Source: Lentisphaerota bacterium (GTDB lineage Bacteria; Verrucomicrobiota; Lentisphaeria; Victivallales; Victivallaceae). Taken from it: 39,462 bases of DNA. The stretch covers positions 1 to 39,462 of the forward strand of contig SUVY01000021.1 of the NCBI GenBank assembly GCA_015061775.1, read 5' to 3'. Both the position numbers and the translations under genes were made by a program. Below are positions 8,026 through 16,397 of this stretch, in pieces. The first letter of the stretch is position 1; every line of letters begins with the position of its first letter. Under the pieces are notes generated by a model. That model was not told the origin of the DNA and did no database searches. It worked only from the letters and a program-made list of their open reading frames with translations.

Positions 8026-9195
8026 ATGGCAGGCAATCGCGATTTACAACAGGCGAATAGAGCTAAAAAAGATGAATTTTATACGCAACTTGTTGATATT
8101 GAAAAAGAGTTGAGATATTACAAAAAGCATTTTAAAGACAAAATAGTTTTCTGTAACTGCGATGATCCCTTTGAAAGCAATTTTTTCAAATATTTTGCAA
8201 TGAATTTCAACTTTTTGGGGTTGAAAAAACTTATAGCCACCTGCTATGACAACTCTCCCGTTGCCGGAGATGAACTTCCTTTATTTGCCTGGACAAACTC
8301 TCAATCCGGGAAAAAAGCCTATAAGATAGAGATAACCGAAGTCACCGATGAGAACGGAGACGGAGCAATCGACTTGGCAGACGTCGAGCTGCTGATAAAA
8401 AATCATAAAAATACCTTGTCGATACTTGATGGAAACGGCGATTTCCGCTCAGAAGAGTGCATCGAACTCTTGAAAGAAGCGGACATAGTCGTTACTAATC
8501 CTCCTTTTTCATTGTTTCGGGAATACTTGGCACAGTTGGTGAAGTATAAGAAAACATTTTTGATTATAGGTAATGTAAATTCAATTACATATAAAGAGGT
8601 TTTTCCGCTCATTAAAGACAATCTTATGTGGTTGGGCGCAAGCATACACAGTGGAGACAGAGAGTTTGGAGTACCTCAAAGCTATCCATTAGATGCTGCT
8701 GGATGCCGGGTTGATGAAAATGGAAAAAAGTATATAAGAGTAAAAGGCGTAAGATGGTTCACAAACTTAGATTATCTCCAGCGTCACGAGGATCTTATTT
8801 TGTATAAACGTTACACTCCCGAAGAGTTTCCGAAATACGACAACTATGACGCAATCAATGTTGATAAAACATCTGATATCCCTTATGATTATGACGGTGT
8901 AATGGGTGTACCTATTACTTTTTTGGATAAATACAACCCCGAACAGTTTGAAATATTGGGTATAACGGCAGGACGTGATGAATTTGAAGCAAGACCAATC
9001 AAAAGATATATAAATCCTATGCAGATAAACAAGGATGGTTCTGTTTCAAATGGAAGCAAAGCAAACACGAGGGCAACTATTTTATTGGATAAGATTCCGA
9101 ATGATATTTATTATACTGCAGATAATGCAGATGGAGCTTTGAAAATTTTATACGCCCGAATACTTATCCGCAAAAAAGGAGTTGTCAGCAAATGA
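8026..9195 (+). CDS. EcoRI-type adenine-specific DNA methyltransferase
   Basis: A 389-residue protein of the M.EcoRI family of N6-adenine methyltransferases. The family-typical N-terminal block is present: KKDEFYTQL (about 14-22), FCNCDDPFESNFFKYF (42-57) and KKLIATCYD (67-75). The catalytic motif is NPPF (158-161) in VVTNPPFSLFREY. I chose the ATG at 8026 because AGGAG lies 9 nt before it and family proteins start close to the KKDEFYT block; a longer frame from 7963 would run through the leader hairpin. The gene is more A/T-rich than its neighbours, with ATA and AGA codons frequent in the second half, which suggests transfer. It overlaps the nuclease gene by 4 bp. It may protect DNA in a restriction-modification pair; the target site is unknown and need not be GAATTC. 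Confidence 0.9.
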   Translation: MAGNRDLQQANRAKKDEFYTQLVDIEKELRYYKKHFKDKIVFCNCDDPFESNFFKYFAMNFNFLGLKKLIATCYDNSPVAGDELPLFAWTNSQSGKKAYKIEITEVTDENGDGAIDLADVELLIKNHKNTLSILDGNGDFRSEECIELLKEADIVVTNPPFSLFREYLAQLVKYKKTFLIIGNVNSITYKEVFPLIKDNLMWLGASIHSGDREFGVPQSYPLDAAGCRVDENGKKYIRVKGVRWFTNLDYLQRHEDLILYKRYTPEEFPKYDNYDAINVDKTSDIPYDYDGVMGVPITFLDKYNPEQFEILGITAGRDEFEARPIKRYINPMQINKDGSVSNGSKANTRATILLDKIPNDIYYTADNADGALKILYARILIRKKGVVSK

Positions 9196-10274
9196 AAATT
9201 GAACTGCACGAACTAACTGTAAGAGAGATTGCCGAGGATTATGTCGATAATGCTGAAAACGGTGTTGTCGGCTATGGAGGCAAGCTGAATATCAGACCTC
9301 CGTACCAGCGGGAGTTTGTCTATAATAATGAAAAAAGAGACGCCGTTATAGAGACGATCATCAAAGGATTTCCGCTCAACGTTATGTATTGGGTGAAAAA
9401 TTCCGACGATGAGTTTGAGGTATTGGATGGGCAGCAGAGAACTATCAGCTTCTGCCAGTATATCAACGGAGAATTTTCTCTAAACAAGCGGGCATTCCAT
9501 AATCTCACTAAAACCGAACAGCAGCAGATACTCGACTACAAAGTCATGGTCTATTTTTGCGAAGGCAACGACAAAGAAAAACTCGATTGGTTTGAAACTA
9601 TCAATATCGCCGGAGAAAAACTAACCCGCCAGGAGCTGAGAAACGCTGTTTATACCGGTCCATGGCTGAGCAACGCAAAACACATATTCAGCAAAAGAGA
9701 TTGCGTTGCCTACAAAATGGGCAATAAATATCTCAATGGAGAATCCATACGTCAGGATTACCTTGAAACTACTTTGAAGTGGATAAACAACGGTGAAGTC
9801 GAAGACTATATGTCAAAACATCAGCACGATCCCAATGCAAATGAACTGCATTCATACTTTCGCAAAGTGATCGATTGGATAGAGATGACTTTCATAAAAT
9901 ACCGTAAAGAGATGAAAGGCATAGACTGGGGAACATTATATAACCAATACAAAGACGATATTTTCGACACCGCAGCTCTCGAACAGGAGATATCCGAATT
10001 GATGGCTGATGACGATGTGACAAGTAAAAAAGGAATATACCACTATGTTTTGACCCGTCAGGAAAAATACCTCTCAGTCAGGGCATTCGATAACCGCATG
10101 AAGCGAGCGGCATACGAAAGACAGAATGGAATATGTTCCAAGTGCGGAAAACATTTCGAGATAGAGCAAATGGAGGCAGACCATATCACTCCGTGGAGTG
10201 CCGGAGGAAAAACTCTGGCAGAAAACTGTCAAATGCTTTGCCGCGATTGCAACCGCAGAAAATCAGATATATGA
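9192..10274 (+). CDS. DUF262 (GmrS/D N-terminal-like) and HNH endonuclease protein
   Basis: A 360-residue two-part protein. The N-terminal DUF262/ParB-like domain has RPPYQR (35-40) and DGQQR (79-83), the motif used for nucleotide handling in GmrSD- and BrxU-type enzymes. The C-terminal HNH nuclease has C315-x2-C318, D330-H331, N345 and C350-x2-C353-N354. DUF262-HNH proteins act as modification-dependent or phage-restricting nucleases in several defence systems. The ATGA overlap with the EcoRI-type methyltransferase indicates one functional unit, either a restriction-modification pair with DUF262-HNH as nuclease or a modification-sensing system. The stop codon's last base is the first base of an 88-bp repeat. 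A/T-rich like its partner. Confidence 0.88.
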   Translation: MKIELHELTVREIAEDYVDNAENGVVGYGGKLNIRPPYQREFVYNNEKRDAVIETIIKGFPLNVMYWVKNSDDEFEVLDGQQRTISFCQYINGEFSLNKRAFHNLTKTEQQQILDYKVMVYFCEGNDKEKLDWFETINIAGEKLTRQELRNAVYTGPWLSNAKHIFSKRDCVAYKMGNKYLNGESIRQDYLETTLKWINNGEVEDYMSKHQHDPNANELHSYFRKVIDWIEMTFIKYRKEMKGIDWGTLYNQYKDDIFDTAALEQEISELMADDDVTSKKGIYHYVLTRQEKYLSVRAFDNRMKRAAYERQNGICSKCGKHFEIEQMEADHITPWSAGGKTLAENCQMLCRDCNRRKSDI

Positions 10275-10361
10275 TTATCGTCTCAAATGTTGTGAAACAA
10301 CCTTACCCGCGGCGGCGCCCCGCGGTCAATCTCGTGCCTTGCAGCTGCGCCGCGGCGGTCG
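10274..10361 (+). repeat. GC-rich direct repeat, copy 1
   Basis: An 88-bp unit matching 10552-10638 except for one inserted base near position 78. It begins at the last base of the nuclease stop codon. The first 30 bp are A/T-balanced (TCAAATGTTGTGAAACAACC) and the rest is very GC-rich (CCCGCGGCGGCGCCCCGCGG, then CAGCTGCGCCGCGGCGG), unlike the surrounding DNA. Confidence 0.85.
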
Positions 10362-10551
10362 TGTACAAAAGTACACTCCCTTGCTATGCTCACCGCAAAA
10401 CACGACATTGCCTCACGGATGCATCCGCCGATGCAAACAAACGTTTTGCGTATGTCAAAAAAATATAACCGATGTACTATGTTTTAACGCATAACAAAAT
10501 AGCGTTTCTCTTCAATTCAGAAAAGTTTTCACAAAAATTGAGACAAATCCA
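10362..10551. other. Palindrome-rich spacer between the two GC-rich repeats
   Basis: This stretch has no credible gene. It holds GTGTAC-AAAA-GTACAC (10361-10376), an outer stem CGCAAAAC/GTTTTGCG (10394-10401 with 10443-10450), and inside it the 12-bp palindrome CGGATGCATCCG (10416-10427), which overlaps GCATC-CGCC-GATGC (10421-10434). The last hairpin resembles GCATC-GCAA-GATGC in the element at 39247-39260. 10451-10551 is A/T-rich with no clear signal. Confidence 0.55.
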
Positions 10552-10638
10552 ATTATCGTCTCAAATGTTGTGAAACAACCTTACCCGCGGCGGCGCCCCG
10601 CGGTCAATCTCGTGCCTTGCAGCTGCGCGCGGCGGTCG
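10552..10638 (+). repeat. GC-rich direct repeat, copy 2
   Basis: An 87-bp second copy of the unit at 10274-10361, same orientation, one base shorter. The copies are 190 bp apart and end in unrelated sequence. 10639-10710, between this copy and the long hairpin, shows no feature. Confidence 0.85.
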
Positions 10639-10710
10639 AGAGCAAGCCCCGGAAAAAGAGCCAGCTCACTCCGGAAAAGAGAGTAAAAGACGCAAAAGAA
10701 TACCGTTTTT

Positions 10711-10788
10711 CTTGAAAGTGAGAGAGGGGTTTGGGGAGAGAGCGAAAACTTCTTTTTCCGCAAAAAGAAGTTTTCGCTCTCTCCCCAA
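10711..10788. repeat. Long-hairpin interspersed repeat, copy B
   Basis: Arms 10731-10757 and 10762-10788 form a perfect 27-bp stem with loop CCGC. The left flank CTTGAAAGTGAGAGAGGGG and the core GAAAACTTCTTTT match copy A at 111-190. It lies 20 bp past the hydG stop codon on the minus strand. There is no T-tract, but such a stem would still slow polymerase and protect a 3' end. Confidence 0.75.
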
Positions 10789-10807
10789 TTCCCACTCCTC
10801 AATCTTC

Positions 10808-12232
10808 TCAGAAACGGAAGTCTCTTTCGCCTGAGGCTATTTTTTCGATGAACTCTTTGGCGGTTTTTCGGGCGACTTCGTTCGGAATTTTCTCGAGTTC
10901 TTTTTCGATGACTGACATTCCTTTTGCTTTGGTGTCGCTGGAGGCGTAGTCTTCGAGGTATTCTTTCAGAGTTATGAGGGCGTTGGGGTGACAGCAGTTG
11001 GCGATTTGTCCGGTTTTAGCGAGGGACATAAAGCGGTCACCGGTACGGCCTTCGCGGTAACAGGCGGTGCAGAAGCTCGGGATATAACCGAGTTCGAGCA
11101 GCCAGTTGACGACCTGGTCAAGGGTACGGCGGTCGCTCAGTTCAAACTGGGCGGAGTTATCTTCTTCTTCCTCTTCTTCGGCGTAGCCTCCGACGCTGGT
11201 GCGTGAGCCTCCGCTGATCTGGGATACTCCGAGTTCGAGCACTTTTTTGCGGGCTTCGGGGCTTTCGCGGGTGGATATGATCAATCCGGTGTAGGGAACG
11301 GCTATACGCAGAACGGCGACGATTTTGGCAAAAGTTTCGTCATCGATTCCGTTGCTGAACGCGGAGGGATCGATATCGTCTGCTTTGCGGATGCGCGGAA
11401 CGCTCATGGTGTGGGGACCGACGCCTTTGGCTGCCTCAAGGTGTTCGGCGTGCATAAGCAAGCCGACGAAGTCATAGCGGTACAAATTAAGTCCGAAGAG
11501 GACTCCGCAGCCGACGTCGTCGATACCGCCATCCATGGCGCGGTCCATGGCTTCAGTGTGCCATGCGTAATCGTGTTTGGGACCTGCGGGATGCAGCTCC
11601 TCGTAAGTCTTGCGGTGATAGGTCTCCTGAAAGAGGATATAGGTTCCGATTCCGGCGTCTTTGAGCTTGCGGTAGTTCTCGACCGTGGTCGCTGCAATAT
11701 TGACATTGACGCGGCGGATGGCTCCGTTTTTGTGCTTGATGCTGTAAATGGTCTTGATGCTCTCAAGGACGTATTCTATCGGGTTGTGAACGGGATCTTC
11801 TCCGGTCTCAAGGGCGAGACGTTTGTGTCCCATATCCTGAAGCGCGATGACCTCTTTTACGATATCCTCCTGACTGAGTTTGACGCGGCGTATCTTCTTG
11901 TTTTTTACGTGATACGGGCAGTAAACACAGCTGTTGACGCAGTAGTTTGAGAGATACAAGGGCGCAAACATCACGATACGGCTGCCGTAGATCTGCTCCT
12001 TTATCTTTTTTGCCAGAGACAAAATCCGTTCATTTTCTTCCGGAATCCGGCAATCCAGCAGAACGGCGGCCTCGCGGTGGGTCAAACCTTTGCAGAGAGC
12101 CGCCTTGTCGATGATGGAAGAAATAAGTTCCTTATTGGTGCTGTTTGCTTTTGCGTATTCGAGAGTATCAAGGATCTCAGCGTCATTGATAAACTCGTCA
12201 GCGACAGATGATTTTACATCATAGCGGTACAT
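10808..12232 (-). CDS. hydG: [FeFe]-hydrogenase H-cluster radical SAM maturase HydG
   Basis: A 474-residue tyrosine lyase of the radical SAM superfamily that makes the CO and cyanide ligands of the hydrogenase H-cluster from tyrosine. The N-terminal cluster motif CX3CX2C is C98, C102, C105 (NYCVNSCVYCPYH). The C-terminal auxiliary-cluster motif CTACYREGRTGDRFM with a later CCHPNAL marks HydG and separates it from ThiH. An acidic run of six glutamates (GGYAEEEEEEDN) sits in the loop after the conserved GGSRTSVGGY; it looks like local codon expansion. GAGGAG about 10 nt upstream is the ribosome-binding site. It implies an [FeFe]-hydrogenase and an anaerobic, hydrogen-evolving metabolism; hydE, hydF and hydA are not in the window. 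Confidence 0.95.
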   Translation of the reverse strand: MYRYDVKSSVADEFINDAEILDTLEYAKANSTNKELISSIIDKAALCKGLTHREAAVLLDCRIPEENERILSLAKKIKEQIYGSRIVMFAPLYLSNYCVNSCVYCPYHVKNKKIRRVKLSQEDIVKEVIALQDMGHKRLALETGEDPVHNPIEYVLESIKTIYSIKHKNGAIRRVNVNIAATTVENYRKLKDAGIGTYILFQETYHRKTYEELHPAGPKHDYAWHTEAMDRAMDGGIDDVGCGVLFGLNLYRYDFVGLLMHAEHLEAAKGVGPHTMSVPRIRKADDIDPSAFSNGIDDETFAKIVAVLRIAVPYTGLIISTRESPEARKKVLELGVSQISGGSRTSVGGYAEEEEEEDNSAQFELSDRRTLDQVVNWLLELGYIPSFCTACYREGRTGDRFMSLAKTGQIANCCHPNALITLKEYLEDYASSDTKAKGMSVIEKELEKIPNEVARKTAKEFIEKIASGERDFRF

Positions 12233-12269
12233 GATAACAATTCTCCTCGTTTGAAATATACCGCCAATT

Positions 12270-12297
12270 AATATAATATCAGTTGAAAATTTATCAA
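12270..12297 (-). promoter_or_regulatory. Promoter for hydG
   Basis: On the minus strand TTGATA (12297-12292), 16 bp, TATATT (12275-12270), about 38 bp before the hydG start codon. It lies between rubrerythrin and hydG, so hydG can be expressed independently. Confidence 0.6.
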
Positions 12298-12314
12298 GCA
12301 GCCAATGAGGTTTT

Positions 12315-12890
12315 TTACCAGTTTTCGCAGTTCAGTTCAAAGTACGATTGCTCGTGTGCGCACGCAGGACAGAGCTGCGGAGCGGAGTAATCCATGTGCA
12401 GATAACCGCAGTTGCGGCATCTCCAGACAACGAGGCGTCCGCGTTTGAAAACCTCTCCGCGTTCGATGTTTTCGAGCAGGTGACGGTAGCGTTTTTCGTG
12501 CTGTTTTTCGGATACGCAGATGGCTTTCCATACGGAGGCTATCTGATCGAATCCCTCCTGCTTAGCGATTTCCGCAAAGGAGGGATAGAGGTCATGCCAC
12601 TCTTCATACTCTCCATCGGCGGCGGATACGAGATTTTCCGCGGTTGAGCCGATCTTTCCTGCGGGAAAACTTGAGGTGATCTCGACCATGCCGCCCTCAA
12701 GAAATTTGAAGAAACGCTCGGCATGCTCTTTTTCCTGATCTGCCGTCTCGGCAAAGATGGAGCTTATCTGCATGAAACCGTCTTTTTTCGCCTGGCTGGC
12801 AAAATAGGTGTAACGGTTTCTTGCCTGACTTTCACCTGCAAATGATTTGAGCAGATTGACTTCGGTGCGGGTTCCTTTGAGTTTTGACAT
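12315..12890 (-). CDS. rbr: Rubrerythrin
   Basis: A 191-residue rubrerythrin, a non-haem di-iron peroxidase that removes hydrogen peroxide in anaerobes. The N-terminal ferritin-like domain has the E-x-x-A-R-N-R-Y motif (GESQARNRYTYFASQAKK) and ADQEKEHAERFFKFLEGG; the C-terminal rubredoxin-like domain has CRNCGY and CPACAHEQSYFE for one iron. An in-frame ATG ten codons further upstream exists, but AAGGAG lies 9 nt before the ATG at 12890, and that start gives the standard N-terminus MSKLKGTRTEVNLL. It precedes hydG by 82 bp on the same strand, an oxidative-stress gene next to an oxygen-sensitive pathway. Confidence 0.95.
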   Translation of the reverse strand: MSKLKGTRTEVNLLKSFAGESQARNRYTYFASQAKKDGFMQISSIFAETADQEKEHAERFFKFLEGGMVEITSSFPAGKIGSTAENLVSAADGEYEEWHDLYPSFAEIAKQEGFDQIASVWKAICVSEKQHEKRYRHLLENIERGEVFKRGRLVVWRCRNCGYLHMDYSAPQLCPACAHEQSYFELNCENW

Positions 12891-12920
12891 AACAGTTTGC
12901 TCCTTGAATGATTGTTGCAA

Positions 12921-12952
12921 TAAAAAAATGCCGGAGACGCGTTCCCCGGCAT
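12921..12952 (-). terminator. Rho-independent terminator of the GH130 operon
   Basis: On the minus strand ATGCCGG (12952-12946) pairs with CCGGCAT (12934-12928) around an 11-nt loop, followed by seven T residues. It is 30 bp past the GH130 stop codon and separates that operon from rubrerythrin. Confidence 0.85.
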
Positions 12953-12982
12953 ATATTCAAGTTAAACTGTTATCAGCAAAAA

Positions 12983-14164
12983 TCAAGCGTTCAACGCCTC
13001 ATTTTTTTTGATGAGAGCTATGCGCTGCTCGACGCATTTTCTGCTGGTCAGCGGATCGGACGGAGTGTTTTTGACCCAGTCACAAAGTTTTTCCACGGTC
13101 GAAGTGGCAACGTGCATACGCGTATCGCTCGAGGCGTAGTAGAGGAAAACGCTTCCGTCATCTCTGACCACCATGCCGTTGCTGAATACTACATTGGAAA
13201 CGTCTCCGACACGCTCATCATTCCAGGGGGCGAGGAAGTAGCCTCCCGGAGAATATATCACCTTGGAAGGATCCTCCAAACTTGTCATGAAAGCGTAAAG
13301 CACGTAGCGCAGTCCGGCAGCCGTGTTGCGGACTCCGTGGGCGATGTGGAGCCAGCCGTCCTGAGTCTTTACTGGAGTAGCTCCACAGCCGTTTTTGACC
13401 TCCTTGACAGTATGATACAGCTTGCAGTCAACGATCTTTTCGTTTTCGAGTCTGGCGTTTTCGATGGTTTTGCTGAGTCCCCATGCGATGCCGCCGCCTG
13501 AGCCCGCATCGATAAAGCCATCCTGCGGACGGGTGTAGAAGGCGTACTGACCGTCGATGAATTCCGGGTGCAGTACGACGTTGCGCTGCTGCGGGCTCGG
13601 AGTGACAAGGTCGGCGAGACGCTCCCAGTTTTCAAGATCTTTTGTTCTGACGATACCGCAGGCGGCAACTGCGCTTGAGGTGTCTCCGGCGGGAGCAGCA
13701 GGATCTTTTCTTTCGGTGCAGAAGAGACCGTATATCCAGCCGTCTTCATGGCGGGTGAGCCGCATATCGTAAACATTGGTGTCCGGATCATCGGTCTGGT
13801 CGATAAGAACGGGATAACGTTTGAATTTGAAATTGTCGATTCCGTTTTCGCTTTCTGCGACAGCGAAGAAACTTTTGCGGTCATAACCCTCGACACGGCA
13901 GACCAGACAGATTTTTCCGTTGAACTCGATTGCTCCGGAGTTCATGACCGCATTTATTCCCAGCCGCTCCATTCCGAAGGGGTTGGTCGCGGGATCAAGG
14001 TCGTAACGCCACTCAAGCGGAATATGTTCCGCTGTGACTACCGGATTTACATACCGCTCAAAACAACCGTTGTACCAGTTTTCGTCGATGGAGTTCGGCT
14101 GATTGGTCAACTTCTGATGACGTTCAGCCATCTTTTTGAAAGAGTTTGAAAAATTGTCGTACAT
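12983..14164 (-). CDS. GH130-family beta-mannoside phosphorylase
   Basis: A 393-residue five-bladed beta-propeller enzyme of the GH130 family, whose members phosphorolyse beta-mannosides (mannosylglucose, mannooligosaccharides, or mannose-GlcNAc of N-glycans). Family features are [32 protein letters not shown], the general-acid aspartate in [21 protein letters not shown], and [15 protein letters not shown]. The length fits the GH130_1/GH130_2 range. It shows no signal peptide, so it works in the cytoplasm on imported disaccharides and yields mannose 1-phosphate. It follows a large glycosidase-like gene by 58 bp with its own ribosome-binding site (AAAGGAAT). The exact substrate cannot be fixed from sequence. 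Confidence 0.88.
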   Translation of the reverse strand: MYDNFSNSFKKMAERHQKLTNQPNSIDENWYNGCFERYVNPVVTAEHIPLEWRYDLDPATNPFGMERLGINAVMNSGAIEFNGKICLVCRVEGYDRKSFFAVAESENGIDNFKFKRYPVLIDQTDDPDTNVYDMRLTRHEDGWIYGLFCTERKDPAAPAGDTSSAVAACGIVRTKDLENWERLADLVTPSPQQRNVVLHPEFIDGQYAFYTRPQDGFIDAGSGGGIAWGLSKTIENARLENEKIVDCKLYHTVKEVKNGCGATPVKTQDGWLHIAHGVRNTAAGLRYVLYAFMTSLEDPSKVIYSPGGYFLAPWNDERVGDVSNVVFSNGMVVRDDGSVFLYYASSDTRMHVATSTVEKLCDWVKNTPSDPLTSRKCVEQRIALIKKNEALNA

Positions 14165-14222
14165 TTTTTATTCCTTTAAATGCATAGGGAAATGGTTGCT
14201 TGTTTAAATTGGAGAAAACTGT

Positions 14223-16397
14223 TTATGCCAGCTCCCTCATAATATAGCGGCAGTTGATTATCTTTTCAACCAGATCGTTGATGGAGTAGTAGTAATGATT
14301 GCTTGCTTCGTAACCGATACGCGAGTCATTTATTACTGTTTCAAGCAGCGACAGGGTATTTTTCAACTCATCTTTGACGGCCTTTTCCATTTTTTCTTTG
14401 TCTCCGGCATTGCGGGCGCGGACAAAAATTATTTGAAGCAGCGTGCTTTTGAAGTGGCAGTATGCGGCAGTTGCGATGCGTTTCTGAGCTTCATAGACAG
14501 ATTTTTCTTCTGGAGCGAGCAACGGTTCAGCAGAGATGAGTATATCCAGACCAGCTTGCCATTGGTCACAAAGGATCGCAAACTGATTTTCAAAGATATC
14601 TTCGGGATATATTGCCCTCCAAGAGTCAAGATCATCGTAGGGAAATCCCACCATGGAGGCTTTGTAATTGCTCTTTTTAAGATGAAAAATATTTTGCGGA
14701 CCAAAGTTGACCGGAGAGTTGTAGATCACTTCAAAATAGAATGGAAAGTTTCTGAATGCTTCGCTGAAACGCTTCCATGCCGAGCAGACCAATTCCGCAA
14801 CCTGCGGAGAAAAGCTTTCGGAAGCAAGCTCTTCGCAGCTCATATTGACCAGTTTTATATTGTCTCCCGGATATCCTCCGAGCGTCCAGCTGAGCATAAG
14901 AGAGCTTATTTTGCAAGCTTTAAGTTTGTCGATATGCTCCTTTACCAGATAGGGAACCGGAATAAACGGAACAGCCGACAACTCCCAGGAGTTGTTTGCC
15001 TGTATCTTTGCGGTACATTTGATGCCTTTTGATTGAGCATACGTCCATACAGCTTTGGATGCCGGAGCTGGACCCGGCTGTGAGATAGAGTAGTCAAGAA
15101 TATGCTGTGTGATGCCTCCGATGGAGGTTTCCATGCCGTTTTCGCTTACGCTGCATATCTCTATTCCCGGTATAAGCAGATCTATGACTCTTTTTTTGAA
15201 GCTGACGGTATCTTTGTCCTCGTCGCTTCTCTGCCAAACCCAGTCGTAAGCCAGCATTTTTGCGTCATCTGATGCGCGCCTCATTCCGCGGTACATGGCG
15301 TTGACAACGCCGGATATTATTTTTTCCGGAGAAGTGTTTTTGCAATACGGACACTCTCTGCTCTTCATTCGGAAATGACAGTTTGTGGGGTTTTCGCTCA
15401 TGGTGATAAGCAGAATACCTCCGAGTCCGGGAACGGCTGAAAAAAGCTGCTCAGTACCGTTTTCGAGCCATTGCAGCGGTTCTTGAGTGCGGGTGGTGCA
15501 GACGTTTTTGGTTTCGAGTTCCGGAACATCAAGTCCAGCCCAGAGAGGTTTCTTTTCAAAGAAAGAGTTGTTTATTCCGCGTGGTTCATTGAAATAAAGA
15601 AAGAGCTTGATTCCGTATTTACTGCAGCGGTCAACGAGGAGCTTGAGGTTTTTTCTGCGTTTCTGATATCCTTCAGAGAACTCTTCAGCTCCCGGAATGG
15701 GAGAAAACTTATGCAGCAATCCGTGAGTCCATACAGCATTTATTCCAAGCTTCTGATAGCAGGCAAGCAGATTTTCAGGAAGCGGGTCATTCGACTCTAT
15801 GTCGATATAAAGGTCTCCGCAGCTTGCCGAGTAGGCGTGGATCATGGCAAAATCGAAATCTTTTCTGTTGACGGGGGAAATTCCTTCAGGAACAGGAAAA
15901 TCTGTAAATGCGAACGCGGGTTCCCTGCGCTTGGGGAATCCTGACGGAAAATATTCCCTGATGATCTGCCTGATTTCCCTTGTCTGTTTTTCCTCTTCCG
16001 GAGAAAGCTGATGATAATGCAGATCCGGTAAAGAGGGTTTGTGACTGCCGAGTTTGACGTAAAAGAAATCCTCTTCTTCGAGTATGGTCTTGAGACGTTT
16101 TGCGTCAAATCCGGTCAGCTGCATAAGCTGCGGATAATTGAGGATGTGCCAGTTGTTACGGAGGATGGTGAGATACCCTTTTGTCAGCCATTGCGGATCA
16201 CTCTTGCCGTCCGGATCAAGTCCCATTGCTTCTGCTGCTTTTTGCACAGTAACTGTATCGGTTCCGAGTACCGTTGCCAGCCTTTCCGCCGGAACGAGCA
16301 TCCAGTTTCTCCAGATGAAGTGCTGCCATCTGGACGGGAAATATCCAAACGTCACAGGGGCAGGGGCGTTTCCCGCAGGAAGCAGATAGTTGTTCAT
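14223..16397 (-). CDS. Large unassigned glycosidase-like protein
   Basis: A 724-residue protein that I do not place in a named family. Residues 1-150 are a compact helical region that starts with GYFPSRWQHFIWRNW and includes a repressor-like stretch (AERLATVLGTDTVTVQKAAEAMGL). Residues from about 170 read as a TIM barrel with strand-end motifs: IDIESNDPLPENLL, GINAVWTHG, YGIKLFLYFNEPRG, GGILLITMSENPTNCH, and MLAYDWVWQR. The acidic residues in SENP and NEPRG could be catalytic. ECPYCKNTSPEK with CH nearby suggests a metal-binding or disulphide site (MKSRECPYC). There is no signal peptide. Pairing with GH130 suggests cytoplasmic hydrolysis of a mannose- or hexosamine-containing oligosaccharide. 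The start region carries a 24-bp tandem duplication. Confidence 0.6.
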   Translation of the reverse strand: MNNYLLPAGNAPAPVTFGYFPSRWQHFIWRNWMLVPAERLATVLGTDTVTVQKAAEAMGLDPDGKSDPQWLTKGYLTILRNNWHILNYPQLMQLTGFDAKRLKTILEEEDFFYVKLGSHKPSLPDLHYHQLSPEEEKQTREIRQIIREYFPSGFPKRREPAFAFTDFPVPEGISPVNRKDFDFAMIHAYSASCGDLYIDIESNDPLPENLLACYQKLGINAVWTHGLLHKFSPIPGAEEFSEGYQKRRKNLKLLVDRCSKYGIKLFLYFNEPRGINNSFFEKKPLWAGLDVPELETKNVCTTRTQEPLQWLENGTEQLFSAVPGLGGILLITMSENPTNCHFRMKSRECPYCKNTSPEKIISGVVNAMYRGMRRASDDAKMLAYDWVWQRSDEDKDTVSFKKRVIDLLIPGIEICSVSENGMETSIGGITQHILDYSISQPGPAPASKAVWTYAQSKGIKCTAKIQANNSWELSAVPFIPVPYLVKEHIDKLKACKISSLMLSWTLGGYPGDNIKLVNMSCEELASESFSPQVAELVCSAWKRFSEAFRNFPFYFEVIYNSPVNFGPQNIFHLKKSNYKASMVGFPYDDLDSWRAIYPEDIFENQFAILCDQWQAGLDILISAEPLLAPEEKSVYEAQKRIATAAYCHFKSTLLQIIFVRARNAGDKEKMEKAVKDELKNTLSLLETVINDSRIGYEASNHYYYSINDLVEKIINCRYIMRELA

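Noticed and set aside
7856-8113. 85-codon frame across the leader stem-loop (possible leader peptide)
   Set aside because: It has no ribosome-binding site, runs through both arms of the stem-loop and far into the methyltransferase gene in another frame. The composition looks random.
12891-12920. Ten-codon N-terminal extension of rubrerythrin
   Set aside because: The ribosome-binding site AAGGAG lies within it, 9 nt before the ATG at 12890, and the shorter start gives the usual family N-terminus.
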